Assembly: GCA_964581605.1 (NCBI GenBank)
Contig: CAZOPF010000028.1
Location: 1-56,465 of the forward strand
DNA: 56,465 nucleotides
Direction: 5' to 3'
Source of the DNA: CAADGU01 sp964581605
GTDB lineage: Bacteria; Chloroflexota; Anaerolineae; Promineifilales; Promineifilaceae
In this document: positions 26,230-33,623 of the stretch, piece after piece
How the letters are laid out: each line of letters starts with the position of its first letter
Numbering within the stretch: the first letter of the stretch is position 1
Program-made: the position numbers and the translations under genes
Notes under the pieces: model-generated
What the model saw: only the letters and a program-made list of their open reading frames with translations
What the model was told of the DNA's origin: nothing
Databases searched by the model: none

Positions 26230-26670
26230 ATGGGCGATACGCTTATTATTCCTGGCCGTTACGATAAGATTCAGCAGGCGTGCCGGTTTGTAGCGCAGGG
26301 AGCAGTAGAAGCCGGGTTGGATCATACGGCCGTATTCCACATAGAACTTGCCTGTGATGAAGCGTGTACTAACGTTATTGAACATGCCTACACAGCGGAA
26401 GATGTGGGTGAAATTATGGTCAAATGGGAAGTGCGTGGGGGTCGTTTCATCATTACCATTCATGATCACGGCCGTGCGTTTGACCCTTCTCAGGTGCCCG
26501 TTCCACCTACTACGGCCGCCGAAATGATGGCCGATGGCCTGGAAGGGCTGCCTAAAGTGGGTGGTTTAGGCGTTCATTTTATGCGGAAACTGATGGATGA
26601 CGTGCAGTATCACTTTGATGCCAATGGAAATACGTTGACGTTGGTGAAAGTGATCAAACATGACCCATGA
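26230..26670 (+). CDS. RsbW-like serine kinase / anti-sigma factor
   Basis: This is a 146-residue GHKL ATPase of the SpoIIAB/RsbW kind, which phosphorylates STAS antagonists and sequesters a partner. The N box is ELACDEACTNVIEHAY (about 38-53), the G1 box DHGRAFDP (about 78-85) and the G2 box GGLGVHFMRKLMDDVQY (about 112-128). ATG 26230 comes after an array of TTTACGG-type units and a CTCCTTT stretch, so the ribosome binding site is unclear. It sits between two STAS proteins, both plausible substrates. The 3' end lies inside an inverted repeat (26659-26697). Confidence 0.9.
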   Translation: MGDTLIIPGRYDKIQQACRFVAQGAVEAGLDHTAVFHIELACDEACTNVIEHAYTAEDVGEIMVKWEVRGGRFIITIHDHGRAFDPSQVPVPPTTAAEMMADGLEGLPKVGGLGVHFMRKLMDDVQYHFDANGNTLTLVKVIKHDP

Positions 26671-26697
26671 CACATAATACGTGTCATGGGCCATGTA
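26658..26697. repeat. Inverted repeat over the kinase stop codon
   Basis: ACATGACCCATGACAC and GTGTCATGGGCCATGT pair with one mismatch around ATAATAC. The left arm includes the end of the kinase gene. It could separate expression of the kinase from the second STAS gene. Confidence 0.65.
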
Positions 26698-26703
26698 AAC
26701 GAT

Positions 26704-27051
26704 ATGGCAATTCAACAAGAATCCCTGAAAAATGATGTGTGGTTGGTGCGGGCAGACGGCCGTTTAGACCAGAGCCAGACGCCACTGCTGGAAGCCACAC
26801 TCAATGAACTGTTGGATAACGGCCGTACCACTCTCATTGTTGACCTTTCCTCTGCCAGTTACATCAACAGCGGTGGGTTGCGTTGCCTGGTTTCAGCCTG
26901 GCGCCGTGCCCGCCAACAAGATGGAATGGTGCTGTTGTGTGGATTGAATGACCGGCTGCAAGATGTGTTTACAATGGTCGGCTTTGATAAGGTGTTCCCC
27001 ATTTACCCCACTCTATCAGCCGCCCAACGTGCGGTGAAGAAGCGTGATTAA
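26704..27051 (+). CDS. Second STAS-domain antagonist
   Basis: This is a 115-residue STAS protein paralogous to the one at 25814. The phospho-acceptor Ser lies in ASYINSGGLRCLV near residue 58. The core LIVDLSSASYINSGG matches the family, while the flanks differ from the first paralogue, so this is an old duplication or a different partner. I use ATG 26704 (MAIQQES); ATG 26686 is in frame but lies inside the inverted repeat. No clear ribosome binding site exists for either. Two antagonists around one kinase suggest two input signals. Confidence 0.88.
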   Translation: MAIQQESLKNDVWLVRADGRLDQSQTPLLEATLNELLDNGRTTLIVDLSSASYINSGGLRCLVSAWRRARQQDGMVLLCGLNDRLQDVFTMVGFDKVFPIYPTLSAAQRAVKKRD

Positions 27052-27094
27052 GTAATTGCGTAATTACCCAATTACCCAATTACTCAATTATCCC
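27050..27094. repeat. AATTACCC octamer array
   Basis: GTAATTGCGTAATTACCC and AATTACCC octamers fill the gap before the phosphatase gene. The frame is open through the array, which would add a spurious N-terminus if TTG 27056 were used. Confidence 0.8.
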
Positions 27095-27100
27095 CCAACC

Positions 27101-30004
27101 ATGCCATTCGGTGCTGATTCATTTTCAATGCCATCGCTCTCTGCAGGCATTTTTCTAGGGGCCATGTTGCTGGCCGGTTACGTCTTGTTGCGCCGGTATC
27201 GCTCGCGGCGGCTGCTCATGGCACGGGTGGCGGAGTTGGAATCGCTCAGTGGGGCGGGGCGGGCTATTGTAGAGGCAGAACTGGATGTGGAGGCGCTGTG
27301 TGACCTGATTGCGGCCGAGAGCGGCAAAGTGATTGATAACAGCACCCTGCAAATTGGCCTTTTTGAGCAATCGCTTTACCACATTTATTACTGGTGCATC
27401 AACGGCCGCCAGCAAACCACACCCCAAACCTTTGACCTGCGCGAAGGTACTGGCATTGTCGGCTGGGTGCGTGAAAGCAAACAGCCCCTGCTCATCCATG
27501 ATTTTGAACGGGAGATGGCCCGTTTGCCGGCCCGACCACGTTATATCAGCGAAACGCCGCCGCGCTCCGGTATCTTTATCCCCCTCATTAGCGGGGAAGA
27601 AGTGCTGGGAGTCATTGCCGCGCAAAGCAACCAGCCCAACCGGTTTGATGAAGAGGATTTACGTCGCCTGATGATCCTGGCGAACCAGGCAGCGGCCGCC
27701 ATTGCCCATGCCCGCCTCTTTGCCCAGGCCGAAAAGCGGGCAGCCCAGTTGGAACTGGTGGGAGAAATCGGCCGTGAGATCAGCCGGGTGCAGAGCCAGG
27801 ATGAGATTTTTGAGCGAGTGGTGAAACTGACGGCAACGACATTTGGCTTCCACCTGGTTACGATTTTTGGGATGAATGGGGCGACCAACGGCCGTGATGA
27901 TACAGTTGTCTTGCAGGCCAGCAGCCACCCCGAACTGATGAAGCAACAGCTGGCAGTGGCCCCCGGTGAAGGATTGGTGGGCGCAGCCGTAGCCACGCGC
28001 CACTCCATCATCAGCAATGATACGCAACATGATGAACGTTTTGTGCGCCGATTGGATGTATTAGAGGAAAGCACGCGCTCCGAAATGGCAATCCCGTTGT
28101 TGGTGGATGGAGAATTGCTGGGTGTGCTGGATGTGCAAAGCCCGCAGCCAGGCTTTTTTACCAGCATCGAAAAGATGACATTGGAGACGCTGGCGGCCGA
28201 AACCTCTATTGCCATTAACAAAACACAGCAGTTAGCCCGGCAGCGGGAACAGGCGTGGCTGACGACTGCCCAGTTGCAGGTGGCCGAAGCCATTGGTCAT
28301 GCCAATTCGTTGGATGAGATGCTCACGGCCGTGACCCGGCTCACCGCCATGTTGCTGGGCGTCTCTTTTTGTGCCACCCTGATGTGGGATCAGGAATCTG
28401 AATCATATAACTGCATGACGCTCTATGGGGGTGATGCCCAGGCAGCACGCCAGTTGTGCCAGGTGCGTGTGCCGCTGGGTGAATGGCCGATATTGGATAC
28501 CGTCCATTCTTGCCACGAGCCGGTGACTACCACCAAGATACCGGCCTGGCTGCTGGCGGCCGTAGCCCAGCCAGACGCCCCGGTGAGTCAGATCATCATC
28601 CAGCCGTTGGCCTCTGCACAGCAAATAGTGGGCGTGATGTTGGTGAATGACCTGGCAGAGTATCAACCGGTGTCGGCCTTCTTTTTGCGGCGGCATGAAC
28701 TGCTGCAAGATATTGCCGGGCAAACAGCGCGTGCGCTGGAAACGGCCCAACTCCGCGCCGCCCAACAAGAAGAAGCGTGGGTAAACACCGCGCTGTTTCA
28801 GGTGGCGGCGGCCGTTAACAGCCTGACTGACCTCAACGAAATCCTCTCGACCATCATTCGCCTGATTCCCATGCTGGTGGGGGTGGAATCGGCCGTCATT
28901 CTCATTTGGGATCAGATGCGCCACCTGTTTTATCCCGGCCCCAGCTATGGCATTGGCGAAATGGAGCGTGGCCTGCTGGAAACGCTGGCAGTTGACCATG
29001 ATGAGATGCAATCATTGGCTCCTGGTTTGCTGACGCATACAGAAATTGCCACAGGCGCATTTAAGATGATAGGGCTGCCGCATTGGCTGGAGCGCGTTTT
29101 CCGCACATCGTCGGCATGTGCGTTTCCGTTGGCGGCGCGGGGGGAACTGGTGGGGCTGATGCTGGTGGGGGCACAGCCACCCTGGCCACCGCGTCGGTTG
29201 AACATTCTTGCCGGCATTGCGCATCAGGCAGCGACGGCCGTTGTCAACCATCAGCTATATCAGGAAGCGGCCGAACGGGACCGGCTGGAGCGCGAATTAG
29301 ACGTGGCCCGCGAGATTCAGGCCAGCCTCATTCCGCGTGGCAGCCCGGCCATTCCCGGCTGCCAGGTGGCCGGTTATTGGCAGGCGGCCCGCCAGGTGAG
29401 CGGTGATTTTTATGATTTTATGGAACTGGCCGAAGACAAATGGGGCATTCTCATTGCCGATGTGGCCGACAAAGGAGTGCCCGCCGCCCTGTTTATGGCC
29501 CTCAGCCGCACCATTTTGCGTACCATTGCCTTCAATCGCACAGACCCGGCCAACACCCTGATGCGTGCCAATGAAATTATTGGCAAAGACGCCCAATCCG
29601 ACCTGTTTGTGACTGTCTTTTATGCCGTGTGGGATGCCCGGAAAGAGACATTGGCTTATGCCAATGGCGGCCATAATCCGCCGCTGCTGCTGCGGGCAGA
29701 TGGGCAAGTGCAAATGCTGGCAGCCAATGGCATTGCCCTGGGGGTGCTGCCAGAAGTGCAAATTGAAAGGCGAGAAACGGTATTTCGCCAGGGAGACACG
29801 CTCATTTTGTATACGGATGGGGTGACGGAGGCGATGAATGAGGATTTTGATGAATTTGGGTTGGACAGGCTGCGGGTAACTGTGGAAATGGCCCGGCAGC
29901 GGCCGCCTGGAGATATTGTCACGGCCGTAACCCAGGCCATCAGCACCCACGCCGGCGACACCCCCCAATTTGATGACATCACGCTGGTTGTGATGAAACG
30001 ATAA
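27101..30004 (+). CDS. Multi-GAF PP2C phosphatase (RsbU/SpoIIE type)
   Basis: This is a 967-residue sensor phosphatase expected to dephosphorylate STAS antagonists and so switch the module on. One membrane helix (about 13-30) is followed by a first GAF domain (about 55-205), a second (about 225-385), and two further GAF-like domains (about 400-560 and 575-725), each introduced by a helix starting with AWL/AWVNTA. A coiled segment (ERDRLERELDVAREIQASLIP) leads to the PP2C/SpoIIE domain. Metal-binding motifs there are SGDFYDFMEL, IADVADKGVPAALFM, YANGGHNPPLLL, LYTDGVTEAMN and QFDDITLVVM. ATG 27101 was chosen because the upstream frame is only repeat. It directly follows the kinase and STAS genes. 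Confidence 0.93.
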   Translation: MPFGADSFSMPSLSAGIFLGAMLLAGYVLLRRYRSRRLLMARVAELESLSGAGRAIVEAELDVEALCDLIAAESGKVIDNSTLQIGLFEQSLYHIYYWCINGRQQTTPQTFDLREGTGIVGWVRESKQPLLIHDFEREMARLPARPRYISETPPRSGIFIPLISGEEVLGVIAAQSNQPNRFDEEDLRRLMILANQAAAAIAHARLFAQAEKRAAQLELVGEIGREISRVQSQDEIFERVVKLTATTFGFHLVTIFGMNGATNGRDDTVVLQASSHPELMKQQLAVAPGEGLVGAAVATRHSIISNDTQHDERFVRRLDVLEESTRSEMAIPLLVDGELLGVLDVQSPQPGFFTSIEKMTLETLAAETSIAINKTQQLARQREQAWLTTAQLQVAEAIGHANSLDEMLTAVTRLTAMLLGVSFCATLMWDQESESYNCMTLYGGDAQAARQLCQVRVPLGEWPILDTVHSCHEPVTTTKIPAWLLAAVAQPDAPVSQIIIQPLASAQQIVGVMLVNDLAEYQPVSAFFLRRHELLQDIAGQTARALETAQLRAAQQEEAWVNTALFQVAAAVNSLTDLNEILSTIIRLIPMLVGVESAVILIWDQMRHLFYPGPSYGIGEMERGLLETLAVDHDEMQSLAPGLLTHTEIATGAFKMIGLPHWLERVFRTSSACAFPLAARGELVGLMLVGAQPPWPPRRLNILAGIAHQAATAVVNHQLYQEAAERDRLERELDVAREIQASLIPRGSPAIPGCQVAGYWQAARQVSGDFYDFMELAEDKWGILIADVADKGVPAALFMALSRTILRTIAFNRTDPANTLMRANEIIGKDAQSDLFVTVFYAVWDARKETLAYANGGHNPPLLLRADGQVQMLAANGIALGVLPEVQIERRETVFRQGDTLILYTDGVTEAMNEDFDEFGLDRLRVTVEMARQRPPGDIVTAVTQAISTHAGDTPQFDDITLVVMKR

Positions 30005-30152
30005 GTTGTAACTGTTTGTGACACCCCTCACCCGCGAAACGTGCCAAACCTCCTAACGCTGACTGCCTCTTTTGGCCTATGCTGGCCATGTTTGTTGTTT
30101 CGTTTGCAGCAGACGATTTATCGCCTACTGCGAACAAGAATTGAGAGGCGGT

Positions 30153-32342
30153 ATGAAGGAAATTTTGGTGTTGCATTGGCAGGCGGAGGAGCGAACCGAA
30201 ACGGTTACATTTTTAGGGCATCCTTTTACGTTGCGCCACAAAAGCTGTGGCGGCGATATGGCATTGGCGCAATCACTTCTGGCCGAATATGACGGCCGTG
30301 TGGCAGCCATCGCACTGGAACATATGCCCCTGACATTGGAATTGGGGCCGGCGCGGCGAGGCCATACATGGGGACAGCAGGTGGCAACGGCCGTTAAAAC
30401 TACCCCTATCGCCGACGGCCGTATCATTCGTGCCGGGCTGGAACGATGGGCCGTTATCCTGGCCGACCGTGCCCAACCGGGCATCTTCAGCCGCAAACGG
30501 GTGCTGATGGCCCCTGGCCTGAACCACAACGGGCTGGCGCACGCCCTGGAAAAACGGGGCTGCGAACTGCGTTATGCCGACCCGTTCATCTACTTTCATC
30601 TGCCGGGCGTGCCGGGCATTGGCGGCCGCCGCAGCCGCAACCAGGCGGCTCCGGTCGAGTTGGATTGGCTAAAGGAGGTGGAGTACGGCCGTCTTTATCC
30701 TTCGCCCGATGGTGCAACGCCGACAGGTAGCCGGGCGCGCCTCTTTACATGGGCGGATGTAATTGCCGGGGATGCGGCCGTCATTCGCCACTTTGCCCCG
30801 ACCGAATTGAAACACAAAACGGTAGCTGTGGAATGCGCTGCGGCCGAAGAGCTGGCCGATTTACAGATGCGTGGGGTGGCGTTGGTGGTGGAGCTGATGC
30901 CCGGATTGGTGGGGGAGTACGGCCGTGTTTCCGCTTCTGCCGCCACCCTTGAAGCCATCCTGACCACCTTACAGCCAGACCCAGAAGCAGTGCTGAACGA
31001 GGACGCCTTCCTGGACTTGATGGCTGACATCGAGTGGACGCCGGCCATCCACACCTTACAGCCAGAAGCAGCAGGTATCAACCGCTTCGCTTTTGTCATC
31101 CACCCGTTGCACATCGGGTTTGTCCACAAACACAAATACTTCCGCTGGACGCGCTACCTGCCAGATGATCTGGTGGAAGCCGTAGCGGCCTATCTGCCGC
31201 CGCTCTACCTCTCACGCATCACTGGCGGCCAATCGCCCACCACCGGGCAACGTGTGGAGGGCATTCTCATCAGCCTGGGGGCCACACCGCGCCAGATGAT
31301 GCGCCAGGGCGAGCGCTTTATCTATGACCGGCTGCACCAGGCGGCGCAAATGGCCGAGCGCAAAGGGGCACGCATTATGGGGTTAGGCGCATTCACTAGC
31401 GTCGTCGGCGATGCGGGCATCACCGTTGCCCACGAAGCAGATATTGCCATCACCAGCGGTAACAGCCTGACGGTGGCGGCCACACTGGAAGCGGCCAAAC
31501 AGGCCGTTGTCAAAATGGGGGCCACCGATTTGACCAAAGGCAAGGTGATGATTATTGGTGCGACCGGTTCGATTGGCGCAGTCTGCTCGCGGCTGCTGGC
31601 GCAGGCGATTTATGACGTGGTGCTGGTTTCTATTGAGCCGGAAAAGTTGATTGACCTGAAACGCACCATTCAGGCAGAAACGCCGGGCGCGATGGTGACC
31701 ATTGCCACCCGGCCGGATGAGTTTGTGGGCTTGTGTGACCTGATCGTAACGGCAACCTCGGCGTTTGGGCAGCGCATTGTGGAGATCAGCAAGTGCAAAC
31801 CAGGGGCGGTTATCTGTGATGTGGCCCGGCCGCCGGACATTAGCCGGGAAGAGGCGGCGCTACGGCCGGATGTGCTGGTAATTGAAAGCGGCGAGGTGCT
31901 GATTCCGGGGGATATTGATTTTGGGTATGACATTGGTCTGCCGCCAAAGACGGCGTATGCCTGCCTGGCAGAAACGGCGCTGTTGGCCATGGACGGCCGT
32001 TTTGAGGATTACACACTGGGCCGCAACATCAGCATGGAGCGGGTGAAGGAGATTTACCGCCTTTTCAAAAAGCATCAGTTCCAGATTGCCGGGCTGCGTT
32101 CGTTTGGCAATTATGTGACGGATGAGATGGTGGCCGAGAAGCGGGCGCTGGCCGACCAGCTGCGCCGCGACCCGGCTGAATGGGTGCGTGTGCAGCAGGA
32201 AAGTGGGGCAAAGCTGGCGGCAATGCCGGTGCAGGCTAAAGGGGTGCGCTCCGCCCGTTCTGGGCGGGGGAAGTGGGTGGCAGTGGCCGTGGGCACGGCC
32301 GTTGTGGGGCTGCTGCTGCGCCAACGCTTTGCTCGCCGCTGA
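30153..32342 (+). CDS. Acyl-ACP-reductase-like protein with unknown N-terminal domain
   Basis: The protein has 729 residues. Residues about 310-650 align end to end, from memory, with cyanobacterial long-chain acyl-ACP reductase (AAR), which makes fatty aldehydes. Shared features are the start NRFAFVIHPLHI, the LGAFTSVV loop (411-418), TSGNSLT, the Rossmann loop GATGSIG (469-475), AYACLAETALL with C604 at the position of the AAR active-site Cys, and GRNISMERV. Residues 1-305 belong to no family I recognise; they contain HKSCGGDMALA and the motif PFIYFHLPGVPG. The C-terminus (about 706-722) is a membrane helix followed by Arg residues. ATG 30153 follows GAGAGGCGG. It comes after the PP2C phosphatase gene. 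No aldehyde-deformylating oxygenase is in the window. Confidence 0.75.
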   Translation: MKEILVLHWQAEERTETVTFLGHPFTLRHKSCGGDMALAQSLLAEYDGRVAAIALEHMPLTLELGPARRGHTWGQQVATAVKTTPIADGRIIRAGLERWAVILADRAQPGIFSRKRVLMAPGLNHNGLAHALEKRGCELRYADPFIYFHLPGVPGIGGRRSRNQAAPVELDWLKEVEYGRLYPSPDGATPTGSRARLFTWADVIAGDAAVIRHFAPTELKHKTVAVECAAAEELADLQMRGVALVVELMPGLVGEYGRVSASAATLEAILTTLQPDPEAVLNEDAFLDLMADIEWTPAIHTLQPEAAGINRFAFVIHPLHIGFVHKHKYFRWTRYLPDDLVEAVAAYLPPLYLSRITGGQSPTTGQRVEGILISLGATPRQMMRQGERFIYDRLHQAAQMAERKGARIMGLGAFTSVVGDAGITVAHEADIAITSGNSLTVAATLEAAKQAVVKMGATDLTKGKVMIIGATGSIGAVCSRLLAQAIYDVVLVSIEPEKLIDLKRTIQAETPGAMVTIATRPDEFVGLCDLIVTATSAFGQRIVEISKCKPGAVICDVARPPDISREEAALRPDVLVIESGEVLIPGDIDFGYDIGLPPKTAYACLAETALLAMDGRFEDYTLGRNISMERVKEIYRLFKKHQFQIAGLRSFGNYVTDEMVAEKRALADQLRRDPAEWVRVQQESGAKLAAMPVQAKGVRSARSGRGKWVAVAVGTAVVGLLLRQRFARR

Positions 32343-32351
32343 TTATGGCAG

Positions 32352-32443
32352 CTATAGAGCCTCGCCGGGATTTAACCGCAAAGAACGGGAAGGGTGCAAA
32401 GGTTGGTTGCCCTTTGCGGTTAAATTCCAGAGGGGCTGTATAG
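32352..32443 (+). terminator. Long imperfect hairpin after the reductase-like gene
   Basis: ATTTAACCGCAAAG (32370-32383) pairs perfectly with CTTTGCGGTTAAAT (32412-32425), and CTATAGAGCC pairs with GGCTGTATAG outside it. A T-rich stretch follows, so it may terminate transcription. The sequence recalls dispersed intergenic repeats. Confidence 0.55.
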
Positions 32444-32459
32444 TTATTTGTTTTCTTTA

Positions 32460-32861
32460 TCACGGCCAGGGTTTGTAGATGGCTGGCAAATAAAGTTGCC
32501 AGCCGGGAACGGGTGGTAGGTGGTCGTTGAGAATTGTGCCTACGGCCGTATCATTCCCCAACTCCCCATTCACCGGATGGCTCAAAACGAGCGTGAATGT
32601 GCGGTCCCCGTTGTCCAGGTCGTTGTCGAGCAGGGTGACGGTGAGTACGGCCGTGACCTGACCAGCCGGGATGGTGAATGTGCCGGAGATGGGCAGGTAG
32701 TCGGTATGGGCAACGGCCGTGCCGTCTACCGTCTCGTAATCTACCAACACGTCCTGTTCGCCGGTGATGTTGAGGGTGGCGGTGAAGGTGAGGAAGGGGG
32801 CAGACTCGACGGCCGTGCTCTCTGAAAATGATGAGGCGTGACCCATAAATTGACACCTCAC
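32460..32861 (-). pseudogene. Calx-beta-domain fragment, 5' truncated
   Basis: The frame encodes about 120 residues of a Calx-beta domain (VDYETVDGTAVAHTDYLP, then FTIPAGQVTAVLTVTLLDNDLDNGDRTF), a calcium-binding beta-sandwich found in large surface proteins. It ends in WQLYLPAIYKPWP, a tail like those seen on exported proteins of this group. There is no signal peptide, and the N-terminus runs into a TCACGCATCACG-type intergenic repeat with no ribosome binding site. It therefore looks like the surviving 3' end of a larger secreted protein, though a short intact gene cannot be excluded. Confidence 0.55.
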
Positions 32862-32879
32862 GCATCACGAGTCACGTCT

Positions 32880-32908
32880 TTGACTTCTGCCTGTAAGTGC
32901 GGTATCAT
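32880..32908 (+). promoter_or_regulatory. Predicted copper-operon promoter
   Basis: TTGACT (32880-32885) and TATCAT (32903-32908) are spaced by 17 bases, a near-consensus sigma-70 promoter. The CsoR-type palindrome begins ten bases after the -10, over the expected transcription start. Confidence 0.75.
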
Positions 32909-32917
32909 CTCTTGCAA

Positions 32918-32940
32918 ACCCCTCCCCCAGGGGGTGGGGT
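32918..32940. promoter_or_regulatory. Predicted CsoR operator
   Basis: ACCCCTCCCCC and GGGGGTGGGGT are symmetric around a central A with a single T/T break, giving a 23-base C/G-rich palindrome. Known CsoR sites are G/C-tract palindromes of this kind. Its position just after the promoter fits repression in the absence of copper. Confidence 0.75.
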
Positions 32941-32954
32941 AGAAGGCGAAGAAA

Positions 32955-33233
32955 ATGAATGACATGACCAGACAGGCTGTGAGCCAACGACTAGCCAGCG
33001 CCGCCGGGCACATCAAGGGCATTGAGCGCATGGTGCAGGAAGACAGCTACTGCATTGACGTGATCAAACAGATTCAGGCCGTGCAGGCCGCCCTCAACCG
33101 CGTCAGCGCCATCATCCTGGACAACCACCTGCAAACCTGCGTCACCACCGCCATCCAGGGCGATGACCCGGAAGAGCGGCAGCGCGTGCTGACCGAAGTG
33201 ACCAGCGTGTTTGATATGTCGAACAGAATTTAG
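32955..33233 (+). CDS. csoR: CsoR-family copper-sensing repressor
   Basis: This is a 92-residue all-helical DNA-binding repressor that releases DNA when it binds Cu(I). The copper ligands of CsoR are all present: C33 (DSYCIDVIK), H58 and C62 (DNHLQTCV). This set distinguishes it from the formaldehyde and nickel sensors of the same family. ATG 32955 is used; ATG 32964 (three codons later) is an alternative. It heads an operon with a copper chaperone and a copper ATPase, downstream of a good promoter and a G/C palindrome, so autoregulation is very likely. Confidence 0.93.
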   Translation: MNDMTRQAVSQRLASAAGHIKGIERMVQEDSYCIDVIKQIQAVQAALNRVSAIILDNHLQTCVTTAIQGDDPEERQRVLTEVTSVFDMSNRI

Positions 33234-33305
33234 AGAGATTAGAGATTAGAGATTCGCCAAATCTCCAATCTCTAATCTCTAATCTCTAATCTCCAATCTC
33301 TAATC
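33234..33305. repeat. AGATTAG/AATCTCT heptamer array
   Basis: AGAGATT-type heptamers are followed after CGCC by AATCTCTAATCTCT heptamers, so the two halves are inverted copies and can fold. It separates csoR from copZ. Confidence 0.85.
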
Positions 33306-33327
33306 ACACTCAAGGAGCATTTACCCC

Positions 33328-33549
33328 ATGACGAGCAAAACCTTTACCGTGCCGAACATTAGCTGCGGCCATTGTACCCATACCATTGAGACGGAGTTGG
33401 CCGAACTGGCGGGCGTGACCAGCGTGAAAGCGGTGCAGGCCAGCAAACAAGTCACTGTGGAATGGCAAGAACCGGCCACCTGGCCACAAATCCAATCTTT
33501 ACTGCAAGAGATCAACTACCCGCCGGAGGGGTTGATTCAGATTCAGTAG
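33328..33549 (+). CDS. copZ: Heavy-metal-associated (HMA) copper chaperone
   Basis: This is a 73-residue ferredoxin-like HMA protein that binds Cu(I) and hands it to the ATPase. The metal loop is ISCGHCTHTIE with the CxxC pair at C13 and C16; the loop reads SCGHC instead of the usual MTCxxC. It lies between csoR and copA in the same direction. AAGGAG lies about ten bases before ATG 33328. The length and single domain match CopZ. Confidence 0.9.
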   Translation: MTSKTFTVPNISCGHCTHTIETELAELAGVTSVKAVQASKQVTVEWQEPATWPQIQSLLQEINYPPEGLIQIQ

Positions 33550-33612
33550 TTGCAAGTGGCAGGTTGCAGGTTGCAGGTAAAGACTTGCCACTTGCGACTT
33601 GCAACTTGCTAC
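33550..33612. repeat. TTGCAGG heptamer array with inverted arm
   Basis: GTTGCAAGTGGCAGGTTGCAGG units face CTTGCCACTTGCGACTTGC units around GTAAAGA. It sits between copZ and copA and can form a long hairpin. Confidence 0.8.
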
Positions 33613-33623
33613 CCCCACACCCC

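Noticed and set aside
30153..32342. An alkane-biosynthesis operon with aldehyde-deformylating oxygenase
   Set aside because: No oxygenase-like four-helix protein is encoded near the reductase-like gene, so alkane production is not supported by this window.
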